A stretch of DNA of 64,000 nucleotides from Sphingorhabdus sp. Alg231-15 (GCF_900149705.1 NZ_LT703001.1:806001-870000); one strand, 5' to 3'; counted from the stretch's first letter, positions 15,981-25,632 are shown. Numbers and translations are program-made. The notes: generated by a model not told the origin, from the letters alone.

Positions 15981-16796
15981 CTATTTTTTAAAGCCGCGCT
16001 GGACGGCGTCCATGGGTTCTGAGGTCACCGGATAACCAATGCCTTCCGGAATACACAAATACGCGCCGTCATCGCGTTTCTCAATGGTTGGCGACACCAT
16101 CGTCACTGGATGACGGTTGCTATGGTCTGCTGCCTCGGCGAAGGATCCGAATTGCGCTAGCCGCTCAAGATTGCGTTTGGTTGGGAAGATGATCTTCACA
16201 TCTCCGGCATCGGCTTTTTGCAAGACGCCTTGCGCGCTGCTCCAAAAAAGATTGTAATTTTCGGTTTCATCAACTGTCGCCTCGGCGGCATGATCGTCGT
16301 GGGAAATCATGTAGAAGCGGGTGTCGAACACTCGCTTTTCAGCAAAGGGTGGGCACCAGCGGGTAAAGGGCACCAGCTTGTCGAGATGCAACTGCCAATC
16401 AAACTGGTTGCATATTTCCGACAATATCGTCCCTTCGTGCAGCGCGGCGCGCGCATCGATCACCCGGTGCGGCGCAAGATCGCCATCGACAGCCACTGCG
16501 ATGCCAGTCTCTTCTATCGATTCCCGGATAGCCGCGATCCGTGCGCCATATTCCTCAAAATCATCATGGCCCAATGTCCTGGCAAAATCATAGTCGGCAT
16601 CATCAACCCTGCCACCTGGAAAAACCGCCGCGCCTGCTGCAAAGGCCATTTTCGCCGACCGTTCGACCATCAACAGTTCCGGCGCGCTGGCTCCGGGCTG
16701 GTCTCGAAAAATAACCAATGTAGAGGCCGGTATCGGTTTCGGCATCGGTTTTCCGGTCAGGGCATCAATCGCGGGCACATCATTATTATTTGTCAT
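15981..16796 (-). CDS. Nudix hydrolase (NUDT7/NUDT19-like)
   Basis: This 271-residue Nudix-family pyrophosphohydrolase cleaves a nucleoside diphosphate linked to another moiety. The metal-binding part of the Nudix box, RESIEETGI, is at residues 91-99. It is preceded by VFPGGRVDDADYDF at about 58-71. About 29 residues separate the GG pair from RE, longer than the canonical box. This insertion and the overall length suggest the larger NUDT19/NUDT7-type branch, some of whose members act on CoA derivatives. The early STLVIFRD and LLMVERS strands fit that branch. The substrate is not predictable. It lies just outside the repeat-bounded accessory stretch and is divergent from the DUF4126 gene. Confidence 0.88.
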   Translation of the reverse strand: MTNNNDVPAIDALTGKPMPKPIPASTLVIFRDQPGASAPELLMVERSAKMAFAAGAAVFPGGRVDDADYDFARTLGHDDFEEYGARIAAIRESIEETGIAVAVDGDLAPHRVIDARAALHEGTILSEICNQFDWQLHLDKLVPFTRWCPPFAEKRVFDTRFYMISHDDHAAEATVDETENYNLFWSSAQGVLQKADAGDVKIIFPTKRNLERLAQFGSFAEAADHSNRHPVTMVSPTIEKRDDGAYLCIPEGIGYPVTSEPMDAVQRGFKK

Positions 16797-16901
16797 GACA
16801 ACCTATGAACAGCATGGCTCAACCAATGTAAAGCTATAGCGCACATCAACAAACACTCCCCCGATTTGCCAAGCCGGACGGATCGTGGCAATCATGCGGT
16901 C

Positions 16902-17489
16902 ATGGGAATTGTAGAAATACTGGGTCTGGCAGGCAGTGTAAGCCTTTTGTCGGGCTGGCGATTATATCTCACGGTCTTTGTCACTGGCCTCGCCATGCGA
17001 CTGCAATGGATCAGTCTGCCGGAGAATCTGCAGATGCTCGACGCGTTGGCCAATCCGTGGGTGCTGGCGATCAGTGCGCTTGGTGCGCTGGCCGAATTTT
17101 TTGCCGACAAGATATTATGGCTCGACAGTATCTGGGATACGATCCACACGGTGATCCGCCCACTGGGCGGCGCTCTGCTGGCATTGGCGGTTGTCGATTC
17201 TGGTGATCCGGCATGGCAGGTAGTCATCTTCCTACTCGGCGGCGGCGCGGCATTGATGAGCCACGGTGCCAAGGCCGGTGCCCGCGCGATCGTAAACACT
17301 AGCCCTGAACCGGTTAGCAACGCTGTCGTATCCACTGGCGAAGATGTCGCCACCGGCGGTTTGTTGATCCTTGCCTTTGCCAATCCTGTCGCGGCTTTTG
17401 CAATTGCATCACTGCTTCTGATCTTTTGTATTTTTCTGGTCTACAAAGGATATCGGCTTTGGCGAAAGATTGTGTCCAGTGGCAATTGA
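16902..17489 (+). CDS. DUF4126 family membrane protein
   Basis: This 195-residue integral membrane protein belongs to the uncharacterised DUF4126 family. Typical features are GLAGSVSLLSGWRLYLTVF near the N terminus, a central DSIWDTIHTVIRPLGGALLA and the glycine-rich GGGAALMSHGAKAGARA, followed by NTSPEPVSNAVVS. About five hydrophobic segments can be drawn. The open frame starts at TTG 16866. ATG 16902, which begins MGIVEILGLAG, is more likely, although the ribosome-binding site is weak in either case. It lies between the divergent Nudix gene and glpK. Confidence 0.82.
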   Translation: MGIVEILGLAGSVSLLSGWRLYLTVFVTGLAMRLQWISLPENLQMLDALANPWVLAISALGALAEFFADKILWLDSIWDTIHTVIRPLGGALLALAVVDSGDPAWQVVIFLLGGGAALMSHGAKAGARAIVNTSPEPVSNAVVSTGEDVATGGLLILAFANPVAAFAIASLLLIFCIFLVYKGYRLWRKIVSSGN

Positions 17490-17592
17490 CGCCGAGGAAG
17501 GTCCTTTATGATCACATCGCCTTCTCTCTCAGTTTTGCTTGCCTTTTGAAGACGATAAATTAGCGTGGCCCGCCACAAGGGAGCGGGTTTAA

Positions 17593-19065
17593 ATGGCAGT
17601 GCAACAGATTCTGGTAATTGACGAAGGCACGACTTCGACGCGCGCGATGCTCTTTGGTGTCGATGGCAAATTGCACGGATCTCAGCAGGAAGAGTTACAG
17701 CAATATTATCCCGCCGCCGGTCTGGTGGAACATGATGCCGCTGAAATCTGGAACAAGACTCTGCGCTGTTGCCAGAAAATGATCGAACAGGCGGGTGGAG
17801 CGGAAAAAATAGCCGCCATCGGAATCACCAACCAGCGCGAAACCATTGTTGCGTGGGACAAACGTACAGGCGAGCCGCTCAGCAAGGCGATTGTCTGGCA
17901 AGATCGCCGCACGGCGGAAACATGTGATGCCCTGAGAGCCAAGGATCTCGAGCCGATGATTCAGGCAAAAACCGGTTTGCTGCTGGATCCCTATTTTTCC
18001 GGTAGCAAAATTGGTTGGATGCTCAAGAACTGGCCCGATATTTCTGACGCCGGGGATAATCTGGCATTTGGCACCATCGAATCCTATCTTATTTTCCGGT
18101 TGACCGGCGGGGATCATATTACCGATGCCAGCAATGCCAGTCGGACCATGTTGATGGCTCTGGACAGTCACGACTGGGACGATGATCTTCTGGCGTTATT
18201 TGATATACCCAGAAAGGCGCTACCCAAGATTGTCGACTGCGCTGGTGACCTGGGCAAGACATCATCCCATCTGTTCGGAGCACCCATTGCGATATGTGGG
18301 TCCGCCGGAGATCAACAGGCCGCAACCATTGGCCAGGCCTGCCTGGATGTTGGTCAAACCAAAGCTACCTTTGGGACGGGTGCTTTCATCCTTACCAATT
18401 GTGGCAGTAAACCACCCAAGTCAGATAACCGCCTCTTGTCGACTGTGCTGTTCCAAATGGATGGTAAACGGACCTATGCACTAGAGGGCTCGGTTTTTGT
18501 CGCTGGCAGCCTGATGCAATGGCTGCGTGATGATGTGGGATTGATTCAATATGCCGGTGAGAGCGAAGAATTGGCGCGGTCGGTTGCCGACAATGGCGGT
18601 GTCTACCTTGTCCCTGCCCTCTCCGGTCTGGGCGCACCGCACTGGAAAGCCGATGCCAGCGCAACGATTTCCGGTCTCAGTTTCGCTGCGACAAAGGCCC
18701 ATATCGTGCGTGCGGCTCTCGAAGCCATGGCTTATCAGTGTTACGACTTGAAAACCGCTTTTTCAGCAGATGGCACGGACTGGCAAAGCCTGCGGATTGA
18801 TGGCGGTATGGTTGCCAATGACTGGATGGTGCAAGATCTGGCTGATATATTGGATATCCCGGTCGAGCGACCAGAGTTTTTTGAAACCACCGCACTTGGC
18901 GCAGCAATGTTAGCGGCAGTGGGTGCAGGCATTTATAGTTCCCTGAATGACGCATCGATCATGATATCGGGGCTAGAAACCTATCACGCCGCGATCGATC
19001 CGTCGCAGCGCGAAACCCGTCTGGTCGGTTGGGAGAATGCGGTGGAAAGCGTTCTCGGCAACTAA
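17593..19065 (+). CDS. glpK: Glycerol kinase
   Basis: This enzyme phosphorylates glycerol to glycerol-3-phosphate with ATP in the cytoplasm. The FGGY-family N terminus VIDEGTTSTRAMLF holds the ATP and substrate loop. ITNQRETIVAWDKRTGEPL and AIVWQDRRTAETC are the glycerol kinase signature segments. The second-domain signature GGMVANDWMVQDLADIL, then ETTALGAAMLAAVG, is near the C terminus. At 490 residues it is close to the usual length of about 500. GGGAGCGGG precedes the ATG at a suitable distance. No glycerol transporter or glycerol-3-phosphate dehydrogenase gene is adjacent, so the rest of the pathway must lie elsewhere. Confidence 0.97.
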   Translation: MAVQQILVIDEGTTSTRAMLFGVDGKLHGSQQEELQQYYPAAGLVEHDAAEIWNKTLRCCQKMIEQAGGAEKIAAIGITNQRETIVAWDKRTGEPLSKAIVWQDRRTAETCDALRAKDLEPMIQAKTGLLLDPYFSGSKIGWMLKNWPDISDAGDNLAFGTIESYLIFRLTGGDHITDASNASRTMLMALDSHDWDDDLLALFDIPRKALPKIVDCAGDLGKTSSHLFGAPIAICGSAGDQQAATIGQACLDVGQTKATFGTGAFILTNCGSKPPKSDNRLLSTVLFQMDGKRTYALEGSVFVAGSLMQWLRDDVGLIQYAGESEELARSVADNGGVYLVPALSGLGAPHWKADASATISGLSFAATKAHIVRAALEAMAYQCYDLKTAFSADGTDWQSLRIDGGMVANDWMVQDLADILDIPVERPEFFETTALGAAMLAAVGAGIYSSLNDASIMISGLETYHAAIDPSQRETRLVGWENAVESVLGN

Positions 19066-19074
19066 ACCCTATCC

Positions 19075-19488
19075 CTACTTACGGCTGAACCCCGGCCGTT
19101 TGTTGCAGGTATCGGTTTGAAAGCCGTTCCAGACATGGCCGTTATCGATCTTTTTCACAAAATGGCCCTGATCATTTTTTGCTTCAAAGTTAAACTGTTC
19201 GATATTGATTGGTTCATCAAATTGCATCCCGAACTCTCGGCCACTGAACCACCGCACCGTTCCGGACACTTTGCCAAAGCCTCTTTTGTTGATCTCCACA
19301 GCCTGCCCCACCCGCAATTTTATCGGCGAAGTCGCACGAACACCATAGGTGGAAAGGTTACGGACGATGGAGTCATGCGGCCCTGAGGCATCGGCAAACA
19401 GCTCGACCTTTACGAGCTTTCGTATCCGCGGTTCGCGAAAAACCGTCTGCGCGCTTTCTTCCTTCAGGTTTTCTAACGAGTTAATCAT
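19075..19488 (-). CDS. PilZ domain protein
   Basis: This 137-residue protein is dominated by one PilZ domain, a binder of the second messenger cyclic di-GMP. The N-terminal arginine motif appears as REPRIRKLVKVEL, and the second motif as VRNLSTYGVRATS, close to the usual D/NxSxxG. A W near the middle (VRWFSGREFGMQFD) is typical of the family. The arginine motif is not a perfect RxxxR, so binding strength is uncertain. ATG 19488 is preferred to the TTG frame start at 19515. It converges on glpK with a 9-bp gap. Similar single-domain PilZ proteins are abundant in sphingomonads and their targets are mostly unknown. Confidence 0.78.
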   Translation of the reverse strand: MINSLENLKEESAQTVFREPRIRKLVKVELFADASGPHDSIVRNLSTYGVRATSPIKLRVGQAVEINKRGFGKVSGTVRWFSGREFGMQFDEPINIEQFNFEAKNDQGHFVKKIDNGHVWNGFQTDTCNKRPGFSRK

Positions 19489-19757
19489 CCTTGTCGTCCG
19501 ATATTCAGGGTTCAACAGAATTTACGGTTGTTGAGTTGAAAACTTAAGGCCCGAAACCGAGGATCAGCCCGCTAATTAGATGGTCTGATAAGATGCTCAC
19601 CTTTGGTAACGTAAACCACTCAGAGACAATTGTTTTATTCTACAAAGGCAGTTTAAAATTGCGTCATAGCGAAACTTTTTTCGGACAAACCATGGACTCC
19701 GCCCGATTTTTGCTTATCAAAAGAGCTGGGTAACATTCACACACGTGGGTAATTGAA

Positions 19758-19952
19758 GTGGGTGATTTGATTAGGGATGGCTTCGGCCAGCTTGGAAAAA
19801 TTGCGCTGGTGGTTGCGTTGATCGCAGCTATTTGGGCGAGCTTATGGTATGCTGCAGCCACACAGACGGCGAAGCAGGCTCAGTCGACGGCTCCGTCTGC
19901 CAACAAAAATGCTCCGACAGCCGACATGAACCGTGAGCCCATGAAAGACTGA
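19758..19952 (+). CDS. Small single-pass membrane protein, hypothetical
   Basis: This 64-residue frame opens with GTG at 19758. It has one clear hydrophobic helix (about residues 14-33, KIALVVALIAAIWASLWYAA) and a polar, alanine-rich tail. It ends 45 bp ahead of a strong bidirectional terminator, which supports it being a transcribed gene. The ribosome-binding site is weak and no family is recognised. Confidence 0.5.
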   Translation: MGDLIRDGFGQLGKIALVVALIAAIWASLWYAAATQTAKQAQSTAPSANKNAPTADMNREPMKD

Positions 19953-19996
19953 CGACGACGCATGAAACTGCGTGTTGAAAAGAATTGCACCAGATA

Positions 19997-20032
19997 CAAA
20001 AAGGGCCCGCCAATCATGGCGAGCCCTTTTTG
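19997..20032. terminator. Bidirectional intrinsic terminator between the small membrane protein gene and petC
   Basis: The arms CAAAAAGGGC and GCCCTTTTTG are perfectly complementary, enclosing a second short stem GCC/GGC. A- and T-tracts on both sides suit termination of the rightward small gene and of the leftward cytochrome bc1 operon, which ends at 20054. Confidence 0.85.
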
Positions 20033-20053
20033 TTTGAAGCGTTAACTCAGTGA

Positions 20054-20908
20054 CTAAGCGTCTTTTTTCTTTTTCTCGGCTTTCACATCAGCCCAGATCG
20101 TCTTGTACGACAAGAACCCAAGTATCGTAGCGATCAACAGGAAGGCAATGACAGCCCAACCGGTCTGCTTCTGCTTGATCAGCGATGGTTCCGCAGTCCA
20201 GATCAGGAAGGCTGAGACATCTTCTGACATCTGAGAAACGGTCGCCTCTGTTTCATCTGAATAGGTGACCTGACCATCACCGGTAATCGGCGGTGCCATC
20301 GCAATATTCAGATTCGCAAAATAGGCGTTGTAGTGCAGTCCAGTTCCGGGGCGATTGGCTTCAGGAAGCTCTGCTGGTGGATCTGAATAGCCAGTCAGCA
20401 AAGAATAAACATAAGGAGCGCCGCCATTGCGTGCCTTGGTGATCAGTGAAAGATCAGGTGGAATGGCGTTGTTATTGGCCGCAGCAGCCGCAACATCATT
20501 AGAAAATGGCTTCGGAAACTTGTCCGCCGGAATAGACGGGCGGGTAGATGCCTCGCCGGTATCCGGATCAATAGCTGGTGTTTCAATGGGCCAGTTTGCC
20601 GCAATCGCCTTCACCTCGTCTTCGGTATAGCCAAGTTCAGCCAGATTACGGAAAGCGACCAGACGAATGCCATGGCACGCAGCGCAGACCTCTTTATACA
20701 CCTGGAAACCGCGCTGCAGCTGCTGCTGATCGAATTTGCCAAAGGGGCCGTCACTTGCAAAGGACACGTCCTTTGGTCCTTCGTGAAACTGATATTCCAC
20801 AGCTTTGACAGGTGGATTGGAGAAATACTCAACCGCGCCGCGCCCAAATGAATAGATCAGCATTCCAGCAAAGAACAAACCGATCAATATCCCGAAAAAT
20901 CTTACCAT
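20054..20908 (-). CDS. petC: Cytochrome c1 of the bc1 complex
   Basis: This is the haem-c subunit of ubiquinol-cytochrome c oxidoreductase. It carries electrons from the Rieske protein to soluble cytochrome c in the periplasm. The N terminus has a hydrophobic anchor or signal (FFGILIGLFFAGMLIYSF). The haem-binding CAACH lies in YKEVCAACHGIRLVAFRNLA, and the C-terminal membrane anchor is near residues 245-272 (TGWAVIAFLLIATILGFLSY), followed by a lysine-rich tail. The axial methionine is probably that of LNIAMAPPI. It is the last gene of the petABC operon, 19 bp after the petB stop, and is followed by the shared terminator. Confidence 0.96.
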   Translation of the reverse strand: MVRFFGILIGLFFAGMLIYSFGRGAVEYFSNPPVKAVEYQFHEGPKDVSFASDGPFGKFDQQQLQRGFQVYKEVCAACHGIRLVAFRNLAELGYTEDEVKAIAANWPIETPAIDPDTGEASTRPSIPADKFPKPFSNDVAAAAANNNAIPPDLSLITKARNGGAPYVYSLLTGYSDPPAELPEANRPGTGLHYNAYFANLNIAMAPPITGDGQVTYSDETEATVSQMSEDVSAFLIWTAEPSLIKQKQTGWAVIAFLLIATILGFLSYKTIWADVKAEKKKKDA

Positions 20909-20927
20909 TACTTCAGATCCCTGTTTC

Positions 20928-22199
20928 TTAGCTGGCTTGTTCTAGTGGCTTGCCGGTCACTGCTTCGGTTATCGAATTTGGCAGTGGCTCTGGTTTCTCG
21001 ATGCGAGAAAGCAGCGGCAATATGATCAGGAAGTGCGCAAAATAATAGGCACTCGCGAGTTGGCTCAGCATCACGTAAGGCTCTTCAGCCGGCGCACCGC
21101 CACAAATGCCGAGTACGACGATGCAGGGGATGAGTCCGAACCAGAAGAACTTCTTGAACCGGGGGCGATAGTCGCCGGACCGCACAGGTGACTTGTCCAG
21201 CCATGGCAGGAAGAACCAGACCAATATGGCAGAGAACATCGCCAGCACGCCGAGCAGTTTCGCTGGAACGAACAGGAAGTCGAAGGTAAAGGCCCGCAAA
21301 ATTGCGTACCATGGCCAGAAATACCATTCCGGAACAATATGCGCCGGTGTCGAAAGCGGGTTAGCAGGAATGTAGTTATCCGCATGGCCCAAAGCGTTCG
21401 GCATGAAGAACATCATTCCGGTGAAGAAAATCAACGCCAGGCCAAGGAACCAGCCATCTTTTGCCGTATAGAAGGGATGGAAGGGAACTGTGTCCTGTGG
21501 TCCCTTTACATTTACGCCGGTCGGGTTGTTCGATCCCGGGATATGCAGCGCCCAGATATGCATGATAATAACACCAGCAATCACAAATGGCAGCAGATAG
21601 TGCAGCGAGAAGAACCTGTTCAGAGCCGCATTATCCGGTGCAAAACCGCCCAATAGCAGTTCCTGAATCGGCTTGCCCACCAGCGGTATGGCCTCAAACA
21701 GCCCGGTAATCACTTTCGCGCCCCAGAAGCTCATCTGTCCCCATGGCAGAACATAACCCATGAAAGCGGTCGCCATTGCGAGCAGATAGATAACAACGCC
21801 AAGCAGCCAGATCATCTCGCGCGGAGCCTTGTAGGATCCGTAGTAGAGACCGCGGCCAATATGGAGATAGATCGCGATGAAGAAGAAGCTCGCGCCATTG
21901 GCATGGGCATAGCGGATCATCCAACCGCTGTTGACGTCGCGCATGATGTGCTCGACCGAGTCAAAAGCGATGTCCGCATTGGCGGCATAGTGCATCGCCA
22001 ATATAATACCCGTAACAATCTGTACCACCAGAAACACGCCGGCGAGTGAACCGAAGTTCCACATATAGTTCAGATTGCGCGGCGTCGGATAACCCGCGCC
22101 GAGGCTGTTATAGATCAAACGGCCAATTGGCAGTCTGTCATCCATCCACTGACCGAATTCGGTGGTTGGTTTATATTGCTGTGCCCAAGGAAAACTCAT
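20928..22199 (-). CDS. petB: Cytochrome b of the bc1 complex
   Basis: This 423-residue membrane core subunit of the bc1 complex holds the two b-type haems and the quinol oxidation and quinone reduction sites. Features seen are the N-terminal [21 protein letters not shown], the haem histidines in [12 protein letters not shown] and [21 protein letters not shown], the quinol-site motif [15 protein letters not shown] (PEWY), and [20 protein letters not shown]. It has the eight-helix length typical of mitochondrial-type cytochrome b. It is the middle gene of petABC, 11 bp after the Rieske gene. Proton translocation by this complex would feed both oxygen and nitrate respiration. Confidence 0.98.
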   Translation of the reverse strand: MSFPWAQQYKPTTEFGQWMDDRLPIGRLIYNSLGAGYPTPRNLNYMWNFGSLAGVFLVVQIVTGIILAMHYAANADIAFDSVEHIMRDVNSGWMIRYAHANGASFFFIAIYLHIGRGLYYGSYKAPREMIWLLGVVIYLLAMATAFMGYVLPWGQMSFWGAKVITGLFEAIPLVGKPIQELLLGGFAPDNAALNRFFSLHYLLPFVIAGVIIMHIWALHIPGSNNPTGVNVKGPQDTVPFHPFYTAKDGWFLGLALIFFTGMMFFMPNALGHADNYIPANPLSTPAHIVPEWYFWPWYAILRAFTFDFLFVPAKLLGVLAMFSAILVWFFLPWLDKSPVRSGDYRPRFKKFFWFGLIPCIVVLGICGGAPAEEPYVMLSQLASAYYFAHFLIILPLLSRIEKPEPLPNSITEAVTGKPLEQAS

Positions 22200-22210
22200 T
22201 ATTCTTGCCC

Positions 22211-22792
22211 CTAGCCGATTTTCACGACGGTATCTGTTAGGAAACTATATTCCGGTACTTCCAAATTGGTCGGTGCAGGCCCTTTGCGGGTCCGACCAGC
22301 AGTATCATAGTGCGAGCCATGGCACGGACAGAAATAACCGTCATATTCACCTTTGACTTCACCTTGTGCAGCACCAAGCGGGACACACCCCAAATGAGTG
22401 CAAACGCCGAGCGTGATCAGCCAGTTTTCTTTTCCGGGCTGTGTACGGTCTGCCAGAGATTCCGGATCGCGAAGGCCTGAAAGGTCAACTGCATTAGCGG
22501 CTTCAATCTCTGAAGCGGTCAGGTTGCGAATAAAAATGGGCTGCTTGCGCCAGCTGGTCTTGATCGCCTGCCCTTCTTCAATTGCCGAGATATCCACTTC
22601 AATCGATGATAGCGCCAATACGTCTGCACTGGGATTCATCTGATTCACTAGCGGGAAGACGGTTGCCACAACGCCAACGCCTCCAAAACTCACCGCTGCG
22701 ATATTGATGAAATCACGACGCCTAACACCGCCAATTTCAGTTTCCGAGACAGCCGAATCACTGGGTTCAACCGCGGTATCAACACTAGCCAT
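22211..22792 (-). CDS. petA: Rieske iron-sulfur subunit of the bc1 complex
   Basis: This is the [2Fe-2S] subunit of ubiquinol-cytochrome c reductase. The two cluster-binding boxes are CTHLGCVP and CPCHGSHYD, with the Cys and His ligands intact. The N terminus carries a twin-arginine-type sequence RRRDFINIA followed by a hydrophobic helix that anchors it in the membrane. At 193 residues the length is normal. It is the first gene of petABC, so the operon promoter should lie in the 170 bp between it and the divergent trmL. No recognisable operator was seen there. Confidence 0.97.
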   Translation of the reverse strand: MASVDTAVEPSDSAVSETEIGGVRRRDFINIAAVSFGGVGVVATVFPLVNQMNPSADVLALSSIEVDISAIEEGQAIKTSWRKQPIFIRNLTASEIEAANAVDLSGLRDPESLADRTQPGKENWLITLGVCTHLGCVPLGAAQGEVKGEYDGYFCPCHGSHYDTAGRTRKGPAPTNLEVPEYSFLTDTVVKIG

Positions 22793-22964
22793 GCAAACAT
22801 GCCCTTACGTTTGTTATGTTCCCTGTCTGCCAGATCGAGGCCGAACCCTCAATATGTTTCATTTGGCAGCTATTGGCGCGCCTGATAGCCGCGAAGACCA
22901 TGGTTTGCCAACAGTCAATTTTTGATTGACCAAACATAATGAACAACCCCATGCTGAACGCCTT

Positions 22965-23423
22965 ATGAGAGTAGCCCTGTACCAACCCGATATTGCCGGA
23001 AATTTAGGAACAATTTTAAGAACATGCGCCTGTCTCGATGTATCGGTTGATATCATCGAACCTTGTGGTTTTCCGTTCAGCGATCGCAGCCTGAAACGGG
23101 CAGGAATGGACTATTTTGATCATGTTGATTTTACCCGGCACGTGGATTGGGATGCCTTTCTCGCTTTTGTTGATTCACGATCGACGCGTATCATCCTGCT
23201 TACCAGCAAGGCCGAAACCGCATATCACAAATTCACATTCCGACCGGATGACATATTATTATTCGGATCAGAAAGTGCCGGCGTTCCCGTTGATGTGAAT
23301 CAACGTGCTGACGAACGAATCACCATAAAGATGAAAAATGGCATGCGCTCATTGAACCTTGCCGTTTCTGCAGGCATGGCGCTTGGCGAAGCGCTCAAAC
23401 AAACAGGACAGTTTTCCAAATGA
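22965..23423 (+). CDS. trmL: tRNA (cytidine/uridine-34) 2'-O-methyltransferase TrmL
   Basis: This 153-residue SpoU-family (SPOUT, trefoil-knot) methyltransferase uses S-adenosylmethionine to methylate the 2'-hydroxyl of the wobble nucleotide in certain leucine tRNAs. Motifs seen: MRVALYQPDIAGNLGTILRT at the start (N for motif 1), LLFGSESAGVP (motif 2) and MRSLNLAVSAGMALGEAL (motif 3, cofactor-binding knot). A TTG at 22926 extends the frame, but ATG 22965 gives the canonical N terminus. The stop overlaps the hemF ATG by 4 bp, so the two genes are co-translated. A TTGAT-N4-ATCAA match at 23290-23303 is inside the coding sequence and probably accidental. Confidence 0.92.
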   Translation: MRVALYQPDIAGNLGTILRTCACLDVSVDIIEPCGFPFSDRSLKRAGMDYFDHVDFTRHVDWDAFLAFVDSRSTRIILLTSKAETAYHKFTFRPDDILLFGSESAGVPVDVNQRADERITIKMKNGMRSLNLAVSAGMALGEALKQTGQFSK

Positions 23424-24304
23424 CAGAACAGCCCCCAATTCGCCAAAATGACAACCCGCTGGATGAACAGCAGTTGCGGGCACAGACCTGGTTTGCCGAG
23501 TTACGCAACAGTATCTGCGCCGAATTTGAAGCCATCGAATCCGAAGCCGGCAGCGATGCGCATTTTGACTATCTGCCGTGGGATCGCAAAAATCCCGACG
23601 GCAGCCCTGGTGGTGGTGGCGTCCGCGGTGTCATCAAAGGCAAGGTTTTTGAGAAAGCGGGTGTCAATATATCGACCGTTGACGGCACGTTCAGCGAGGA
23701 GTTCGCTAAGTCCATCCACGGCGCAGCCGACAACCCCCATTTCTTCGCAACCGGCATCAGCCTTGTGGCCCATATGGCAAATCCGCATGTTCCGGCGGTC
23801 CATATGAACACACGCTTCCTGTGCACAACCAAGCGCTGGTTCGGCGGTGGCGCGGACCTTAACCCCCCTATTCCCTATGACGAAGATACCTCTGACTTTC
23901 ACAGCCGGTTGAAGGAGGCCTGTGATGCCCATGATCCGGACTATCATGCCAAATATAAAAAATGGGCGGATGACTATTTCTATATCCCGCACCGGCAAGT
24001 GCATCGCGGTGTTGGCGGAATATTCTACGATCATCTGGAACTCGAATCGGACGATGATTTCGACCGGCATTTCGCATTCACGCAGGACGTTGGTCGCGCG
24101 TTTGTGGATATCTTCCCGAAACTGGTGCGGCGACGCATGGGCATGCCGTGGACCGAGGACGAGAAAGAAGAACAACTGGTCTGGCGTGGTCGTTATGCCG
24201 AGTTCAATCTGGTATATGATCGCGGTACAACCTTCGGTCTGAAAACCGGCGGCAATGTAGATGCTATTTTGATGAGCCTGCCGCCCGAAGCGAAATGGAG
24301 CTGA
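23420..24304 (+). CDS. hemF: Oxygen-dependent coproporphyrinogen III oxidase
   Basis: HemF converts coproporphyrinogen III to protoporphyrinogen IX in haem synthesis, using oxygen. Signature segments are GGGGVRGVIKGKVFEKAGVN, HMNTRFLCTTKRWFGGGADL, VHRGVGGIFYDHLE and VWRGRYAEFNLVYDRGT, all in order and with normal length (294 residues). It overlaps trmL by 4 bp and is followed by an acetyltransferase gene 4 bp later, forming a three-gene operon. The oxygen-independent HemN, expected in a cell with nitrate respiration, is not in this window. Confidence 0.97.
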   Translation: MTEQPPIRQNDNPLDEQQLRAQTWFAELRNSICAEFEAIESEAGSDAHFDYLPWDRKNPDGSPGGGGVRGVIKGKVFEKAGVNISTVDGTFSEEFAKSIHGAADNPHFFATGISLVAHMANPHVPAVHMNTRFLCTTKRWFGGGADLNPPIPYDEDTSDFHSRLKEACDAHDPDYHAKYKKWADDYFYIPHRQVHRGVGGIFYDHLELESDDDFDRHFAFTQDVGRAFVDIFPKLVRRRMGMPWTEDEKEEQLVWRGRYAEFNLVYDRGTTFGLKTGGNVDAILMSLPPEAKWS

Positions 24305-24308
24305 TCAC

Positions 24309-24887
24309 GTGACCACGATTGCAATTCCCAACGATAAATTGGCTGTGATCGTTACCTATTTCGAGATGCAACAAAGGCCGTCGGATGCAGAAGAGCCGTC
24401 TGATCTCATTTTTTCGGTCTGGGATCGTCCGGATCTGGATGAATATAGAAAGCTATTTCGAAAAATCGGAGATGAATGGCTGTGGTTTGGACGACTATTG
24501 ATGTCCGACGAGGAACTGCGCTCGATTCTCGATAATGACAAAATTGAGATTGCGAAAATTCAACATGGTGAAGAAATCGTGGGGTTTGTTGAGCTTGATT
24601 TTAGTGATCCCGGTGCGTGCGAAATCGTTTATTTCGGACTCGTCCCGGAAATGAACGGCAAAGGTTATGGCCATTCTCTGATGACCGAAACCCTCAAGCG
24701 TGCATGGAAAAACAATATCAAACGGGTTTGGCTACACACCTGCACCAACGATTCTCAGCGCGCACCAAGCTTTTACGAGCGGGCTGGCTTTACTGCCTAC
24801 AAGCGCGAAGTTGACATGCATGACGACCCACGCCTGTCCGGCCATCTGCCGATGGAGGCCGGGCCTCATGTTCCTGTTATCAGCTGA
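24309..24887 (+). CDS. GNAT family N-acetyltransferase
   Basis: This 192-residue acetyltransferase has a clear C-terminal GNAT core. EIVGFVELDFSD leads into the substrate strand, VYFGLVPEMNGKGYGHSLM is the acetyl-CoA-binding motif with GKGYG, and TNDSQRAPSFYERAGFTAYK is the standard final segment. The N-terminal part (residues 1-80) carries acidic and aromatic stretches and may define the substrate, which is unknown. The GTG start at 24309 is 4 bp after the hemF stop, so it is the last gene of the trmL-hemF operon. Its end overlaps the convergent membrane-protein gene by 8 bp. Confidence 0.85.
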   Translation: MTTIAIPNDKLAVIVTYFEMQQRPSDAEEPSDLIFSVWDRPDLDEYRKLFRKIGDEWLWFGRLLMSDEELRSILDNDKIEIAKIQHGEEIVGFVELDFSDPGACEIVYFGLVPEMNGKGYGHSLMTETLKRAWKNNIKRVWLHTCTNDSQRAPSFYERAGFTAYKREVDMHDDPRLSGHLPMEAGPHVPVIS

Positions 24888-25632
24888 ACACTTCGCTCAC
24901 ATCTGATCCCTTGCCGGTCAATTGCATGTAGATTGATGCAATCACGCCGGCGAACAGAACCTGCAAGGCAGTACCACCGAGCGCAGAAACAAGATTGTTG
25001 ATCAACGGCCATCCTGCGCCGCTCGTTGCCAGCCCTGTTACGACACCTATGATCATTTGTAGTACACCCACCGTAATCGCTCCGATAATCGCAATTATCA
25101 AAACCAGCAGCAAGATCGAGAAGCCATTTTTATCGGTGCTTTCCCAGCTCATTTTCAGCGCTTCGATTGGATTTCTTGTTCCGGTATCAGCGATGGTTAT
25201 CGGCACCAGAATCAGGCGACAAGCAACGTAGAGCCCTGGGACGATGAAGAGCAGCATGCCGGCAAAGGTAACAAGTCCGGTCAAGATATTGGCAAGCAGA
25301 AAAAACGGAAAAAGGCGCAATGCCTTGCCCAGATCATCTGCAACGGTGCCGCTATGAGAAGGTGCGATAGTCAGGAAAATAACAAAGCCACCAAAGCTGA
25401 TGAGCAGATTGGACAATATAACCGCTATCGCATTCTCACTGAAAAATGATGAGTAAGCTGCGGTCATCCCGCCCAAATCTTCGATGCCTTCCAAAACAGG
25501 TTGCCCAACAAACTGCGCCATCAACAATGTTGGCAAAAATACAAAAACCCCTGATATTGCAAGTACCGCTTCCTTGTGACCGCGCAATATTGCGATCGCA
25601 CCGTTCCAGCATTCCATATAGTTGAGCTTCAT
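24880..25632 (-). CDS. Multi-pass membrane protein of unknown function
   Basis: This 250-residue protein has about six hydrophobic segments, among them ISGVFVFLPTLLMAQFVGQP, ILTGLVTFAGMLLFIVPGLYV and ILLLVLIIAIIGAITVGV. FIVPGLYVACRLILVPITIAD, followed by ALKMSWESTDKNGF, resembles the repeat unit of glycerophosphoryl-diester-phosphodiesterase membrane-domain and related uncharacterised families. No catalytic domain is present. It is divergent from lipB (about 74 bp between starts) and converges on the acetyltransferase gene. Confidence 0.75.
   Translation of the reverse strand: MKLNYMECWNGAIAILRGHKEAVLAISGVFVFLPTLLMAQFVGQPVLEGIEDLGGMTAAYSSFFSENAIAVILSNLLISFGGFVIFLTIAPSHSGTVADDLGKALRLFPFFLLANILTGLVTFAGMLLFIVPGLYVACRLILVPITIADTGTRNPIEALKMSWESTDKNGFSILLLVLIIAIIGAITVGVLQMIIGVVTGLATSGAGWPLINNLVSALGGTALQVLFAGVIASIYMQLTGKGSDVSEVFS

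Noticed and set aside
23290-23303. TTGATGTGAATCAA, a perfect FNR-type palindrome
   Set aside because: It lies inside the trmL coding sequence and encodes conserved residues (VDVNQR). No gene start is near, so chance occurrence is more likely.
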